Below, piece after piece: positions 18,598-27,590 of a stretch of 64,000 nt of DNA; positions within the stretch are counted from its first letter, which is position 1; each line of letters starts with the position of its first letter. Below the pieces are notes generated by a model that was given only the letters and a program-made list of their open reading frames with translations, had not been told where the DNA came from and made no database searches. The DNA comes from Amnibacterium sp. (GTDB lineage: Bacteria > Actinomycetota > Actinomycetes > Actinomycetales > Microbacteriaceae). Made by a program: the position numbers and the translations under genes. Where the stretch lies: NCBI RefSeq assembly GCF_025463795.1, contig NZ_JAODBE010000070.1, positions 1 to 64,000 on the forward strand. The letters run 5' to 3'.

Positions 18598-19311
18598 GTG
18601 TCCGCGACAGAAGTGCTGCGCGAGGGCGTGACCGGCGCCAGGATCGCCGCCGAGCTGCGCTCGGCGATCCTCACGGGCGAGTACGCGCCGGGCGCCAGGA
18701 TCCGGCAGGAGGACCTGGCCGCCCGCTACGGCGCCAGCCGCGTCCCCGTCCGCGAGGCGCTCCGGATCCTCGAGGCGGACGGCCTCGTCACGCTCGTGGC
18801 CAACACCGGCGCCTGGGTCGCCCGGCTGAGCCTCGCGGAGTGCGAGGAGATGTACCGGATACGGGAGAAGCTCGAGCCCCTGCTGATCGCGACGAGCATC
18901 CCGGGGCTGGGCGACCAGACGATCCGACGGCTCGAGGAGCTTGCCACGGAGATGGAGGCCGGCACCGACGTCGAGGCGTTCCTCCGTCTCGATCGGGAGT
19001 TCCACCTCCTCTCCTACTCCGGGGCCGAGACGACCCTGCTCGGCGATCTCGTCCACCGCCTGTGGAACACCACCCAGCACTACCGGCGCGCGTACACCCT
19101 GCTCCTCGACGGGGGCAGCAACCGGATCGTGCACGACGAGCACCACCTCCTCGTCACCGCGATCGCCGCCCACGACGGCGAGGACGCCGAACGGGTGCTG
19201 ATCGGGCACATCCGTCGCACCCGCCTGCAACTCGAGCTCCATCCCGAGCTCTTCGACGATCTCGGAACGGGGCGGACGCCCGCGAGCCAGAACCGGAAGG
19301 ACCTCCTATGA
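18598..19311 (+). CDS. GntR family transcriptional regulator, FCD subfamily
   Basis: IAAELRSAILTGEYAPGARIRQEDLAARYGASRVPVREALRILEADGLV wHTH plus helical FCD-type C-terminus; GTG start with gggaggag RBS. Confidence 0.9.
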   Translation: MSATEVLREGVTGARIAAELRSAILTGEYAPGARIRQEDLAARYGASRVPVREALRILEADGLVTLVANTGAWVARLSLAECEEMYRIREKLEPLLIATSIPGLGDQTIRRLEELATEMEAGTDVEAFLRLDREFHLLSYSGAETTLLGDLVHRLWNTTQHYRRAYTLLLDGGSNRIVHDEHHLLVTAIAAHDGEDAERVLIGHIRRTRLQLELHPELFDDLGTGRTPASQNRKDLL

Positions 19312-20780
19312 CCACCCTCGCCCCCGGCGCAACGGCCCCTCGCCGGAGCGACCAGTCGCTCTTCGCCGACCTCTACATCGACGGCGCCTGGCGCGCCGGA
19401 TCGGACGGACGCCGCTTCCCGGTCGTCGACCCCTCGGACGGCTCCACCATCACCGAGTTCGCCATCGCCTCGGACTCGGATTGCGATGCGGCCATCGCGG
19501 CCGCCGAGGCCGCGTTCCCGGCGTGGGCCGCGACCGCGCCGCGGGAGCGCTCAGAGATCCTGCGTCGCGCCTACGAGATCCTGACCGACGAGGTCGAGAT
19601 CTTCGCGGAGATCATGGTGCGCGAGAACGGGAAGGCGTGGCCGGACGCGATGGGCGAGGCCGCGTACGCGAAGGAGTTCTTCCGCTGGTTCGCGGAGGAG
19701 GCCGTCCGGATCCCGGGCGACTACCGCCTCTCACCCGCCGGTGACAAGCGCATCGTCGTCACCCGGCAGCCGATCGGCGTCTCCCTGCTGATCACCCCCT
19801 GGAACTTCCCGGCGGCCATGGCGACACGCAAGCTGGCCCCGGCACTCGCCGCCGGCTGCACCATGATCCTGAAGCCCGCGCGCGAGACGCCGCTCACCGC
19901 CGCGTACATGGTCGACGTGCTGGAGCGCGCCGGCGTGCCGCGCGGCGTCGTGAACCTCATCACGCCCGTTCCGACAGGACCGGCGATCGCCCGGATGCTG
20001 CAGCACCCGGCGGTCCGCAAGCTCTCCTTCACGGGAAGCACGGAGGTCGGCCGGGAGCTGCTGCACCAATGCGCCGACACGGTCGTCTCCGCCTCGATGG
20101 AGCTCGGCGGCAACGCTCCGCTCATCGTGCTGCCCGGTGCGGACCTCGACGTCGCCATCGACGGAGCCCTGCTCGCGAAGATGCGCAACGGCGGCTCGGC
20201 GTGCACCGCGGCGAACCGGTTCTACGTCCACTCCTCCCTGCACGATCGGTTCGTGCAGCGGTTCGGCGAGCGCCTGTCGGCACTGCGGATGGGGAAGGGG
20301 CTGGAGCGCACCAACGACCTCGGCGCACTCGTCTCCTTCGCGGAGCGCGACAAGGTCGCGGATCTCGTCGCGACCGCCGTGGACGAAGGGGCGGAGGTGG
20401 CCGTCGGAGGGAAGCCCTCCGAGGTCGGAGCCTTCTACGAGCCCACCCTGCTGACCGGTGTCGCGCACGGCAGCACGATCAACCGCACCGAGATCTTCGG
20501 GCCGGTCACGGCGGTCGTCCGCTTCGACGACGTCGACGACGCGGTGCGGCAGGCCAACGACACGATCTTCGGCCTCATGGCCTACGTCTTCGGGGAGGAG
20601 CGGGCCGCGATGCAGGTCGCGCAACGTCTCGACGCGGGCATGGTCGCCGTCAACCGTGGAGTGGTCAGCGACCCGGCCGCCCCCTTCGGCGGCACGAAGC
20701 AGAGCGGACTCGGCCGAGAGGGCAGCTCCGAGGGCATCCTCGAGTTCCTCGAGGAGAAGTACATCGCCGTCACGGCGTGA
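19308..20780 (+). CDS. NAD(P)-dependent succinate-semialdehyde dehydrogenase-like aldehyde dehydrogenase
   Basis: PWNFPAAMATRKLAPALAAGCTMILKPARETPLTA, SMELGGNAP, FGGTKQSGLGREGSSEGILEFLEEKYI; 4-bp overlap with GntR. Confidence 0.9.
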   Translation: MTTLAPGATAPRRSDQSLFADLYIDGAWRAGSDGRRFPVVDPSDGSTITEFAIASDSDCDAAIAAAEAAFPAWAATAPRERSEILRRAYEILTDEVEIFAEIMVRENGKAWPDAMGEAAYAKEFFRWFAEEAVRIPGDYRLSPAGDKRIVVTRQPIGVSLLITPWNFPAAMATRKLAPALAAGCTMILKPARETPLTAAYMVDVLERAGVPRGVVNLITPVPTGPAIARMLQHPAVRKLSFTGSTEVGRELLHQCADTVVSASMELGGNAPLIVLPGADLDVAIDGALLAKMRNGGSACTAANRFYVHSSLHDRFVQRFGERLSALRMGKGLERTNDLGALVSFAERDKVADLVATAVDEGAEVAVGGKPSEVGAFYEPTLLTGVAHGSTINRTEIFGPVTAVVRFDDVDDAVRQANDTIFGLMAYVFGEERAAMQVAQRLDAGMVAVNRGVVSDPAAPFGGTKQSGLGREGSSEGILEFLEEKYIAVTA

Positions 20781-20783
20781 GCT

Positions 20784-21824
20784 TCAGCCGGGGGCGGCGT
20801 GCACCTGGTCGGGTGGGGCGGTCGATCCCCGAACGACCAGGTGCACCGGGAGCACGATCCGCACGGGTGAGACGCCGGTGGCTTCCGCTTCCAGCTGGCC
20901 GAGCAGGAGCCGGGCCGCCTCTGCACCGAGATCGAAGTGGGGCACACGCACGGTCGTCATCGGCGGTTGGAAGTCGCCGGCGAACGGCATGTCGTTGAAT
21001 CCCACCACCGAGACGTCGTCGGGACAGCGCAGGCCCTCCGCCCGCAGCGCGTGATACGCACCGAGCGCCAGCAGGTCGTTCCCGGCGACGATCGCGGTCG
21101 GCCGGTCGGCCGGATCGCCGAGTACGCCACGGGTGAGGCGCGTCCCCTCGTCGACGGAGTAGGCGGCAGCCGCCACGACCCGGCCCTCGAGCCCGAGCTC
21201 CGCGCAGCGGGTGACGAACGCGGCGGCACGGATCGTTCCGGTGGAGAAGCTGGCGGGGCCGGCGAGGTGGACCACACGGCGATGACCCAACGCGGCGAGG
21301 TGATCCAGCACGTCGCGGATGCCGGCCGCGTCGTCGCCGACCACGGCCGGGAACGGTATGCCGCGTGCGTCCCTGTTCACCATCACCGCCTTGATGCCGC
21401 GCTCGAACACCTCGGCGGCGGCGGCGTGCTCGCTGTGACCGGTCGCGAAGATCAACCCGTCGACCTGCCGTTGCAGGAGCGAGTCGACGAGGAGGCGCTC
21501 GAGGTCGTCCCTCCCGTCGGTGTTCACGATCACCGCCGAGTATCCGCGCGGCGCCAACGCGCTCTCGATGCCGCGCACCATCGGCGGGAAGATGGGATTG
21601 GTGAGGTCGGGGACCACCACGCCCACCGTGAGGGATGAACTCGTCCTGAGGCCCCGGGCGATCGAGTTCGGCGTGTAGCCGAGTTGTTTCGCCGCCCTGC
21701 GCACCCGGGCCACGGTGGCGCGGTTCACGCGCCCCTCGGTCTTGGGATTGAGGGCACGGGAGACGGTTCCCGCGTGGACGCCCGCGAGCCGGGCGACGTC
21801 CGCGATGGTCGCCCGGGTCGTCAC
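20784..21824 (-). CDS. LacI family transcriptional regulator
   Basis: TIADVARLAGVHAGTVSRALNPKTEGRVNRATVARVRRAAKQLGYTPNSIARGLRT and periplasmic-binding-like core. Confidence 0.93.
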   Translation of the reverse strand: MTTRATIADVARLAGVHAGTVSRALNPKTEGRVNRATVARVRRAAKQLGYTPNSIARGLRTSSSLTVGVVVPDLTNPIFPPMVRGIESALAPRGYSAVIVNTDGRDDLERLLVDSLLQRQVDGLIFATGHSEHAAAAEVFERGIKAVMVNRDARGIPFPAVVGDDAAGIRDVLDHLAALGHRRVVHLAGPASFSTGTIRAAAFVTRCAELGLEGRVVAAAAYSVDEGTRLTRGVLGDPADRPTAIVAGNDLLALGAYHALRAEGLRCPDDVSVVGFNDMPFAGDFQPPMTTVRVPHFDLGAEAARLLLGQLEAEATGVSPVRIVLPVHLVVRGSTAPPDQVHAAPG

Positions 21825-21864
21825 GGCGCCACCCTAGCCATGCGGGACGGCTGCATGACGGACG

Positions 21865-23136
21865 TCAGTACTCGTGGGTGACGAACAGCTCCTGGGAGGG
21901 GAACTTCGTGAGGACGTGGGCGCCGGAGGGGGTGACGACGACCTCCTCCTCGATCCGGGCGCCCGAGTAGCCGTCGGATGCAGGGCAATAGGTCTCCAAC
22001 GCGAAGACCATCCCGGACTGCACCTCGATCGGGTTGTCCAGGCTGTTCAGCCGCGAGATGATCGGCCGCTCGTGCAGGCCGAGCCCGAGGCCGTGGCCGA
22101 ACTGCAGGCCGAACGCGGCGAGCTCGTTCGCGAAGCCGAACTCCTCGGCCTTGGGCCACCGACGTGCGATGTCGTCCGTGCCGACGCCCGCCTTCACGGT
22201 CGCGATCGCCGCGTCCATCCACTCGCGGGCCTTCGCGTACGCGTCGCGCTGACTCGAGGTGCTGGCACCGACGGCGAAGGTGCGGTAGTAGCAGGTCCGG
22301 TAGCCGTTGAACGAGTGGATGATGTCGAAGAAGGCCTGGTCTCCTGGCCGGATGATGCGATCGGTGAAGTTGTGGGGGTGGGGGTTGCACCGCTCCCCGG
22401 AGATGGAGTTGATGGCCTCGACCTGGTCCGACCCCATCTCGTAGAGCCGCTTGCTCGCGAGTGCGACGATCTGGTTCTCGCGCACGCCGGGCTTCAACGC
22501 CTCGACGATGTCCTGGTACACCCCGTCGACCATCGCCGCCGCCTGGTTCAGCAGCATGATCTCGTCCGCCGACTTGATCTGCCGGGCGTCCAGCATCAGC
22601 TGCTGGCAGTCGACGACCGTCAGGCCTTGGCGCTGCATCTCGAAGAGGAACGCCGGCTCGACGATGTCCAGCCCGACCGGAAGGTTCGCGACGCCCGCGT
22701 CCTCGAGGAGGCCTTTGATCTCGCGAACGGCGGACTCCATCAGGCCGGCCGACGGCGCGATCGCCCCGCGCATCCCGAGCATGCCCGGCCGGTTGTTCCC
22801 CTCCTCGAGCCAGGGCGAGTACAGCTTGTGGTGGCGAACCGCGGAGCCGAAGTCCCAGAGCATCGGCTCACCGCCCTTCGTGAGCAGCGAGTACCGCGTC
22901 ATCTTGTCCCCGAGCGCCCCTCCTACCCAGGACTGCGTGGTGTACCGGATGTTGTAGAAGTCGAAGAGCAGGAAGGCGCCGCACTCGCTGGACTCGAGGG
23001 CCGCTTTCGCGCGGCCGATCCGGTAGTCGCGGAGCCGGGGGAAGTCGACCCGCATCTCGTAGTCGACCGCCATCTGACCGAGGGCCATCGGCGGCTTCTC
23101 GGTCGCCGTGCTCTGCTCGCGCCACAGCGGCGTCAT
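21865..23136 (-). CDS. M24-fold (Xaa-Pro peptidase/creatinase-like) family protein
   Basis: DFYNIRYTT N-domain; SGERCNPHPHNFTDRIIRPGDQAFFDIIHSFNGYRTCYYRTF...GHGLGLGLHERP...GMVFALETYCP...ARIEEEVVVT (pita-bread fold). Confidence 0.85.
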   Translation of the reverse strand: MTPLWREQSTATEKPPMALGQMAVDYEMRVDFPRLRDYRIGRAKAALESSECGAFLLFDFYNIRYTTQSWVGGALGDKMTRYSLLTKGGEPMLWDFGSAVRHHKLYSPWLEEGNNRPGMLGMRGAIAPSAGLMESAVREIKGLLEDAGVANLPVGLDIVEPAFLFEMQRQGLTVVDCQQLMLDARQIKSADEIMLLNQAAAMVDGVYQDIVEALKPGVRENQIVALASKRLYEMGSDQVEAINSISGERCNPHPHNFTDRIIRPGDQAFFDIIHSFNGYRTCYYRTFAVGASTSSQRDAYAKAREWMDAAIATVKAGVGTDDIARRWPKAEEFGFANELAAFGLQFGHGLGLGLHERPIISRLNSLDNPIEVQSGMVFALETYCPASDGYSGARIEEEVVVTPSGAHVLTKFPSQELFVTHEY

Positions 23137-24104
23137 CGAACGACCTCGCTCACCGCGCGCGCCTCACGGGCCTGCTCCGGCAGTCCGTCATCGACCACCG
23201 CGTGCTCCGATTCGAGCGCGAGTCCGGCACCCCGCGCGACCTCGACGATCAACGTGGCGAAGTCCTCGTCCCGGTGGCCTGCTCCGACCGCGGCGGCCAC
23301 GAGCTGCGCTGTAGCGCTGGCCACGGGCATCGGCACATCGAGGTCGTGCGCCGCCGCGAGGCCGAGGTCGAAGTCCTTCCGAAGCAGAGGCATCGTGAAC
23401 GTCGGGGAGAAGTCGAGGTTCACGAGCGCCGGCGACTTGTAGCGGGTGAAGGTCGAGCCCATCACGGAGTCGTTGAGGAACTCGAGGAACGCCGCCCGGC
23501 TGACACCGCCGCGCTCGGCCAGCACGGTGATCTCGGCGAGCGACTGGGTGACCACGCCGAGGAACACGTTGTGGCAGATCTTCACCAGCCTCGCCACCTC
23601 GCCGTCGCCGACGTAGGTGACGCCACGACCGAAGTGCGCCAGCATCGGCTCGACCTCGTCGAAGGCCTCCCTCGGCCCGGAGACGGCGACCGTCAGCTTC
23701 CCGGCCTTGATCACCTTGGGATTGCCGCTCACCGGAGCGGCCAGGAGCACGGTTCCGAGCTCCGCCGCCCGTCGCCGCACCTCCTCGGAGGCGTCGACCG
23801 ACACGGTGGACGAGTCGACGATGATCCGGGGCCGTCGGCCCGGGTCGGTGAGCAGTCCGTCGTCGCCGGTCATCACGGCGTGCAGATCACTCGACGCGGA
23901 CACCATCGAGAAGACGATGTCGCAGGCGGCGAGCTCGACCGGTCGGTCGACGACGGTCGCGCCGTACTCGGCGAGGGGTTCGGCCTTGCTCCTCGTGCGG
24001 TTGTAGACCGTCACCTCGTAGCCGGCGTCGAGCAGCCGACGACAGAGCTGGAAGCCCATGCGTCCGGTACCGATCCAGCCGACACGTCCAGGATTCTCGG
24101 GCAC
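23133..24104 (-). CDS. NAD(P)-binding beta-hydroxyacid dehydrogenase (3-hydroxyisobutyrate dehydrogenase family)
   Basis: VGWIGTGRMGFQLCRRLLDAGYEVTVYNRTRSKAEPL and LVKICHNVFLGVVTQSLAEITVLAE; 4-bp overlap with the M24 gene. Start taken as GTG at 24104 after a gagagggg RBS; GTG at 24119 is an alternative. Confidence 0.88.
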   Translation of the reverse strand: MPENPGRVGWIGTGRMGFQLCRRLLDAGYEVTVYNRTRSKAEPLAEYGATVVDRPVELAACDIVFSMVSASSDLHAVMTGDDGLLTDPGRRPRIIVDSSTVSVDASEEVRRRAAELGTVLLAAPVSGNPKVIKAGKLTVAVSGPREAFDEVEPMLAHFGRGVTYVGDGEVARLVKICHNVFLGVVTQSLAEITVLAERGGVSRAAFLEFLNDSVMGSTFTRYKSPALVNLDFSPTFTMPLLRKDFDLGLAAAHDLDVPMPVASATAQLVAAAVGAGHRDEDFATLIVEVARGAGLALESEHAVVDDGLPEQAREARAVSEVVR

Positions 24105-24131
24105 GGAGACCCCTCTCACTGCATTGTGAAT

Positions 24132-24143
24132 GCAAACGTTTGC
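24132..24143. promoter_or_regulatory. Candidate LacI-family operator GCAAACGTTTGC
   Basis: Perfect 12-bp palindrome with central CG, 28 bp upstream of the minus-strand start at 24104. Confidence 0.7.
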
Positions 24144-24329
24144 CAGTATCGATGCTTCTCCATCGACCGTCAAGCGACCCGCCCCACGAGGGACGTCCCG
24201 CGCCGTCTGGTGCCCAGAATGCCGGAGGAGTGCACAGATCCAGGTCCCTTCTCCGTGAGGCTCGACCGCCGCGACACGCCATGCCGGCCTCGGTCGATTG
24301 ACACGGACGCACCTGGGTGCCATCGTGTC

Positions 24330-24341
24330 GCAAACGATTGC
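24330..24341. promoter_or_regulatory. Second candidate LacI-family operator GCAAACGATTGC
   Basis: Differs from the palindrome at 24132 at one position; lies downstream of a TTGACA hexamer (24298-24303) and 67 bp upstream of the ABC substrate-binding gene start. Confidence 0.65.
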
Positions 24342-24407
24342 AGCGATGCTCTTCGCACTCCTTCGGGACGCGGGCATCGAGCCTGGATCGCCCCGCGAAG
24401 AGGAGCA

Positions 24408-25667
24408 ATGATGCAACTTCGGTTCGGCAGAGGTCGACGGGCACGCTTCGGCGCGGCCGCCGCGATCACCATCGGTGCGTTGGCGTTGTCCGCGTGCAGC
24501 TCCGGGGGCGGCGGAGGCGGCGGCTCGAGCAGCGGCACCAAGACGCCGCTGAAGATCGGGATCTCGCTCTCCCTCACAGGCGACTTCTCCGACTCGGGAA
24601 AGGCTGCACAGCGCGGCTACGAGCTCTGGCAGAGCGTCGCGAACAAGGCGGGAGGCGTACTCGGCCGGAAGGTGCAGCTCTCGATCGTCGATGACGCGTC
24701 GAACCCCGACCAGGTGGTGACGAACTACACCAACCTGATCACCCAGCAGAAGGTCGACCTCGTCTTCGGCCCGTACTCGAGCCTGCTCACCGTTCCGGCG
24801 TCCCGCGTGGCCAGCCGGTACCACTACAGCTTCATCGAGCCGGCCGGCGGCGGCCCCTCGGTGTTCGCGCAGAAGCTGACGAACCTGTTCTTCGTGCAGC
24901 CGGCCGCGACGACGAAGGGCGGTGACGTCTTCGCGAACTACATCCTGTCCCTGCCCGCCTCGCAGCGGCCGAAGACCGCCGCGTACGCGAAGCTCGACGA
25001 CCCCTTCTCCGCGCCGATCGCCGACAACATCCGCAAGCGCTTCGAAGCGGCGGGCATCAAGACCGTCTACGACCAGACCTATCCGTCGGAGACCGCGGAC
25101 ATGACGCCGATCATCTCCGGCATCGCGGCGAAGAACCCGGACGTGGTCGTCGGTGGCTCGCAGGAGGGTGACGCCTTCGCGCAGATCAAGGCGATGATCC
25201 AGCTGAAGTTCGACCCGAAGTACCTGTTCGAGTCGAACGGGGCGAACTCCCCTGGCGACTTCCCGGCCGCCGTAGGGCTGCCGAACACGAACGGCGTGTT
25301 CTCCAGCGCCGACTGGTACGCCGATTCCACGATCGCGGGCAGCAAGCAGTTCATCGCCGACTACATCGCGAAGTACGGCGGAACGGCCAACAAGATCGAC
25401 CCGACCTCCGCGGAGGCGTACTCGGCCGGGATGCTGCTGCAGGAGGTGGCGAAGAAGACCGGCAAGGTCGACAACGCGACGATCATCAGCACGCTCCACT
25501 CCGGCACCTGGCCGACCCTCGTCGGGAACCTGAAGTGGAACCAGTACGGCGAGCCGCAGGGCGACTACGTGCTCGTGCAGTGGATCGACGGCAAGCTGCA
25601 GACGGTGTTCCCGGCCAACGGCGCGCAGCACACGCCGCTCGCCCCGAAGCCTGCCTGGGCCGGGTGA
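24408..25667 (+). CDS. ABC transporter substrate-binding lipoprotein, branched-chain amino acid (LivJ/K-like) family
   Basis: Lipobox ALALSACSSGGGG; TPLKIGISLSLTGDFSDSGKAAQRGYELWQSVANKAGGVLGRKVQLSIVDDASNPDQVVTNY. Confidence 0.92.
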   Translation: MMQLRFGRGRRARFGAAAAITIGALALSACSSGGGGGGGSSSGTKTPLKIGISLSLTGDFSDSGKAAQRGYELWQSVANKAGGVLGRKVQLSIVDDASNPDQVVTNYTNLITQQKVDLVFGPYSSLLTVPASRVASRYHYSFIEPAGGGPSVFAQKLTNLFFVQPAATTKGGDVFANYILSLPASQRPKTAAYAKLDDPFSAPIADNIRKRFEAAGIKTVYDQTYPSETADMTPIISGIAAKNPDVVVGGSQEGDAFAQIKAMIQLKFDPKYLFESNGANSPGDFPAAVGLPNTNGVFSSADWYADSTIAGSKQFIADYIAKYGGTANKIDPTSAEAYSAGMLLQEVAKKTGKVDNATIISTLHSGTWPTLVGNLKWNQYGEPQGDYVLVQWIDGKLQTVFPANGAQHTPLAPKPAWAG

Positions 25668-25674
25668 CCGGGAC

Positions 25675-26553
25675 GTGCACGCACTGATCCAGGCGATCAT
25701 CCTCGGCATCCTCACCGGCGGCGTCTACGCGTTGATGGCGAGCGGCCAGACGCTGATCTTCGGAATCATGAAGATCGTCAACCTCGCTCAGGGTGCGCTC
25801 GTCGTTCTGGGCGCGTATCTGACGTACACGCTCTTCACGACGTTCGGACTCGATCCGTTCCTCTCGATCGTCATCACCACGCCGCTGCTGTTCCTGGTGG
25901 GCGTCGTCGTGCAGCGGGTGCTCATCCGCCCGCTGCGCGGCAGCGACGTCGCGGAGCTGTCGCTGCTCGTCACGTTCGCGGTGGCGTTGGCGATCGAGGG
26001 AGCCCTGTCGTTCGCGTACGGCTCCACCCTGACCAACGTGCAGCCGGCGTACGCCAACTCGAGCTGGACGGTGCTCGGCTTCCAGGTCAGCGTCGTGCGG
26101 TTCGTCGCGTTCGTGCTGTCGCTCGTCCTGCTGGCGGCCCTGTACTTCATCCTGCAGCGCACGAAGTTCGGCCGGTCGGTCCGGGCGACGGTGCAGAACC
26201 CCGCCTCCGCGGAGCTGCTCGGCGTGAACGCGTCACGGGTGTCCGCCATCGGGTTCGGACTGGGGGCCGCGACCGCCGCGGCCGCCGGTTCGGTGTTCGG
26301 CATGCTGAACGCCTTCAACCCGGGCAGCCACTACGACCTCATCAGCCGCCTCCTCACGGTCGTCGTGCTCGGCGGCCTCGGCAGCATCGGCGGATCGGTC
26401 ATCGCAGCCCTGGTGATGGGCGTCGCCTCCTCCATCGTCTCGGCCGAAGCGGCGCCCATCTGGGGCGACTTCACGTTCTTCGTGGTGCTGCTGCTCGTGC
26501 TGCTGCTGCGCCCTCGCGGCCTGTTCGGCGCCCGGGTCCGGGGAGCGCTGTGA
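25675..26553 (+). CDS. Branched-chain amino acid-type ABC transporter permease (LivH-like)
   Basis: GILTGGVYALMASGQTLIFGIMKIVNLAQGALVVLGAYLTYTL...SVRATVQNPASAELLGVNASRV...GGLGSIGGSVIAALVMGV. Confidence 0.92.
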   Translation: MHALIQAIILGILTGGVYALMASGQTLIFGIMKIVNLAQGALVVLGAYLTYTLFTTFGLDPFLSIVITTPLLFLVGVVVQRVLIRPLRGSDVAELSLLVTFAVALAIEGALSFAYGSTLTNVQPAYANSSWTVLGFQVSVVRFVAFVLSLVLLAALYFILQRTKFGRSVRATVQNPASAELLGVNASRVSAIGFGLGAATAAAAGSVFGMLNAFNPGSHYDLISRLLTVVVLGGLGSIGGSVIAALVMGVASSIVSAEAAPIWGDFTFFVVLLLVLLLRPRGLFGARVRGAL

Positions 26554-27590
26554 AGCCCGTCGGCCGAGCTGGCCTCCTCCGCGCCGGGATCTTCTTCCTC
26601 CTGCTCGCCCTGATCCCCGTGCTCGGGGCCCCCGGATGGCTGCTGACGACCCTGATCTTCACGGTCATGTACGCGGGCCTCGCGAGCTCCTGGAACCTCG
26701 TCGGCGGCTACGCCGGCTACCCGTCGCTCGGCCACGTGGCGTTCTTCGGCATCGGTGCCTATGCGATCGGACTCGTGTTCACGAACAGCGTCGGGAGCGG
26801 TTTCGAGCCGTTCCTCCTGCTGCCGGTGATCGGCGTCGCGGTCGGCCTGCTCAGCATCCCCGTCGGCTGGATCGCGATGCGCACCCGTGCGGACGTGTTC
26901 GCGATCGTCACGATCACGCTGCTGTTCATCACCCAGACCCTGGCCTTCAACCTCAAGGACCTCACCGGTGGTGCGCAGGGGAAGAGCGTCGCTCCCCCGC
27001 CCTTCCCGGTCGAGACCTTCGACTGGCCGTTCTACTACGCGATGGTCGTCATGCTGGCGATCGCCATGGCGATCTCGCTCTACTTCCGGCGGAGCAAGAT
27101 CGGTCTGTCGCTCGCGACCGTCCGCGCCGACGAGGACAAGGCGCACGGCATCGGCGTCCGGGTCACCGCGGTCAAGCTGCTGGCATTCGCGGTCAGCTGC
27201 GGCCTGGTGGCGATGATCGGCGGCGTGTGGGCCTACTACGTCGGCTTCATCTATCCGCAGTTCGCGGTCGATCCGCTGATCACCATCGGGATGGTGCTGA
27301 TGGCGTTCCTCGGCGGACGCGGAACGCTCTGGGGTCCCGTGCTCGGAGCCTTCATCCTCGTTCCTGCGCAGGAGTACTTCGCCCAGACGTTCGGCGCCAG
27401 CGAGCTCTACCTGCTCGCCTACGCGGCCGTGTTCATCGTGATCATGCTGTTCCTTCCCCGCGGCATCCTGCCCTCCGTGTCCGAGAGGCTGGCCCGCCGA
27501 CGTCTGGCGGCACGCGGCCCCGGCGAGTCGCCCGGCACCGACGCGGCCCGACCTGTCGATCCGGCCGTGCGGATGGAGGCGGCCCGATGA
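26550..27590 (+). CDS. Branched-chain amino acid-type ABC transporter permease (LivM-like)
   Basis: SWNLVGGYAGYPSLGHVAFFGIGAYAIGLVF and GMVLMAFLGGRGTLWGPVLGAFILVPAQEY; 4-bp overlap with LivH. Confidence 0.92.
   Translation: MKPVGRAGLLRAGIFFLLLALIPVLGAPGWLLTTLIFTVMYAGLASSWNLVGGYAGYPSLGHVAFFGIGAYAIGLVFTNSVGSGFEPFLLLPVIGVAVGLLSIPVGWIAMRTRADVFAIVTITLLFITQTLAFNLKDLTGGAQGKSVAPPPFPVETFDWPFYYAMVVMLAIAMAISLYFRRSKIGLSLATVRADEDKAHGIGVRVTAVKLLAFAVSCGLVAMIGGVWAYYVGFIYPQFAVDPLITIGMVLMAFLGGRGTLWGPVLGAFILVPAQEYFAQTFGASELYLLAYAAVFIVIMLFLPRGILPSVSERLARRRLAARGPGESPGTDAARPVDPAVRMEAAR

Noticed and set aside
24498-24545. Gly/Ser run in the ABC substrate-binding protein as a repeat element
   Set aside because: It is the flexible linker after the lipobox Cys (ACSSGGGGGGGSSSG), normal for actinobacterial lipoproteins.
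23202-25667. 821-aa ORF suggesting an N-terminal extension of the substrate-binding protein
   Set aside because: The lipoprotein signal peptide begins at ATG 24408; upstream residues are antisense to the beta-hydroxyacid dehydrogenase gene and cross the operator region.
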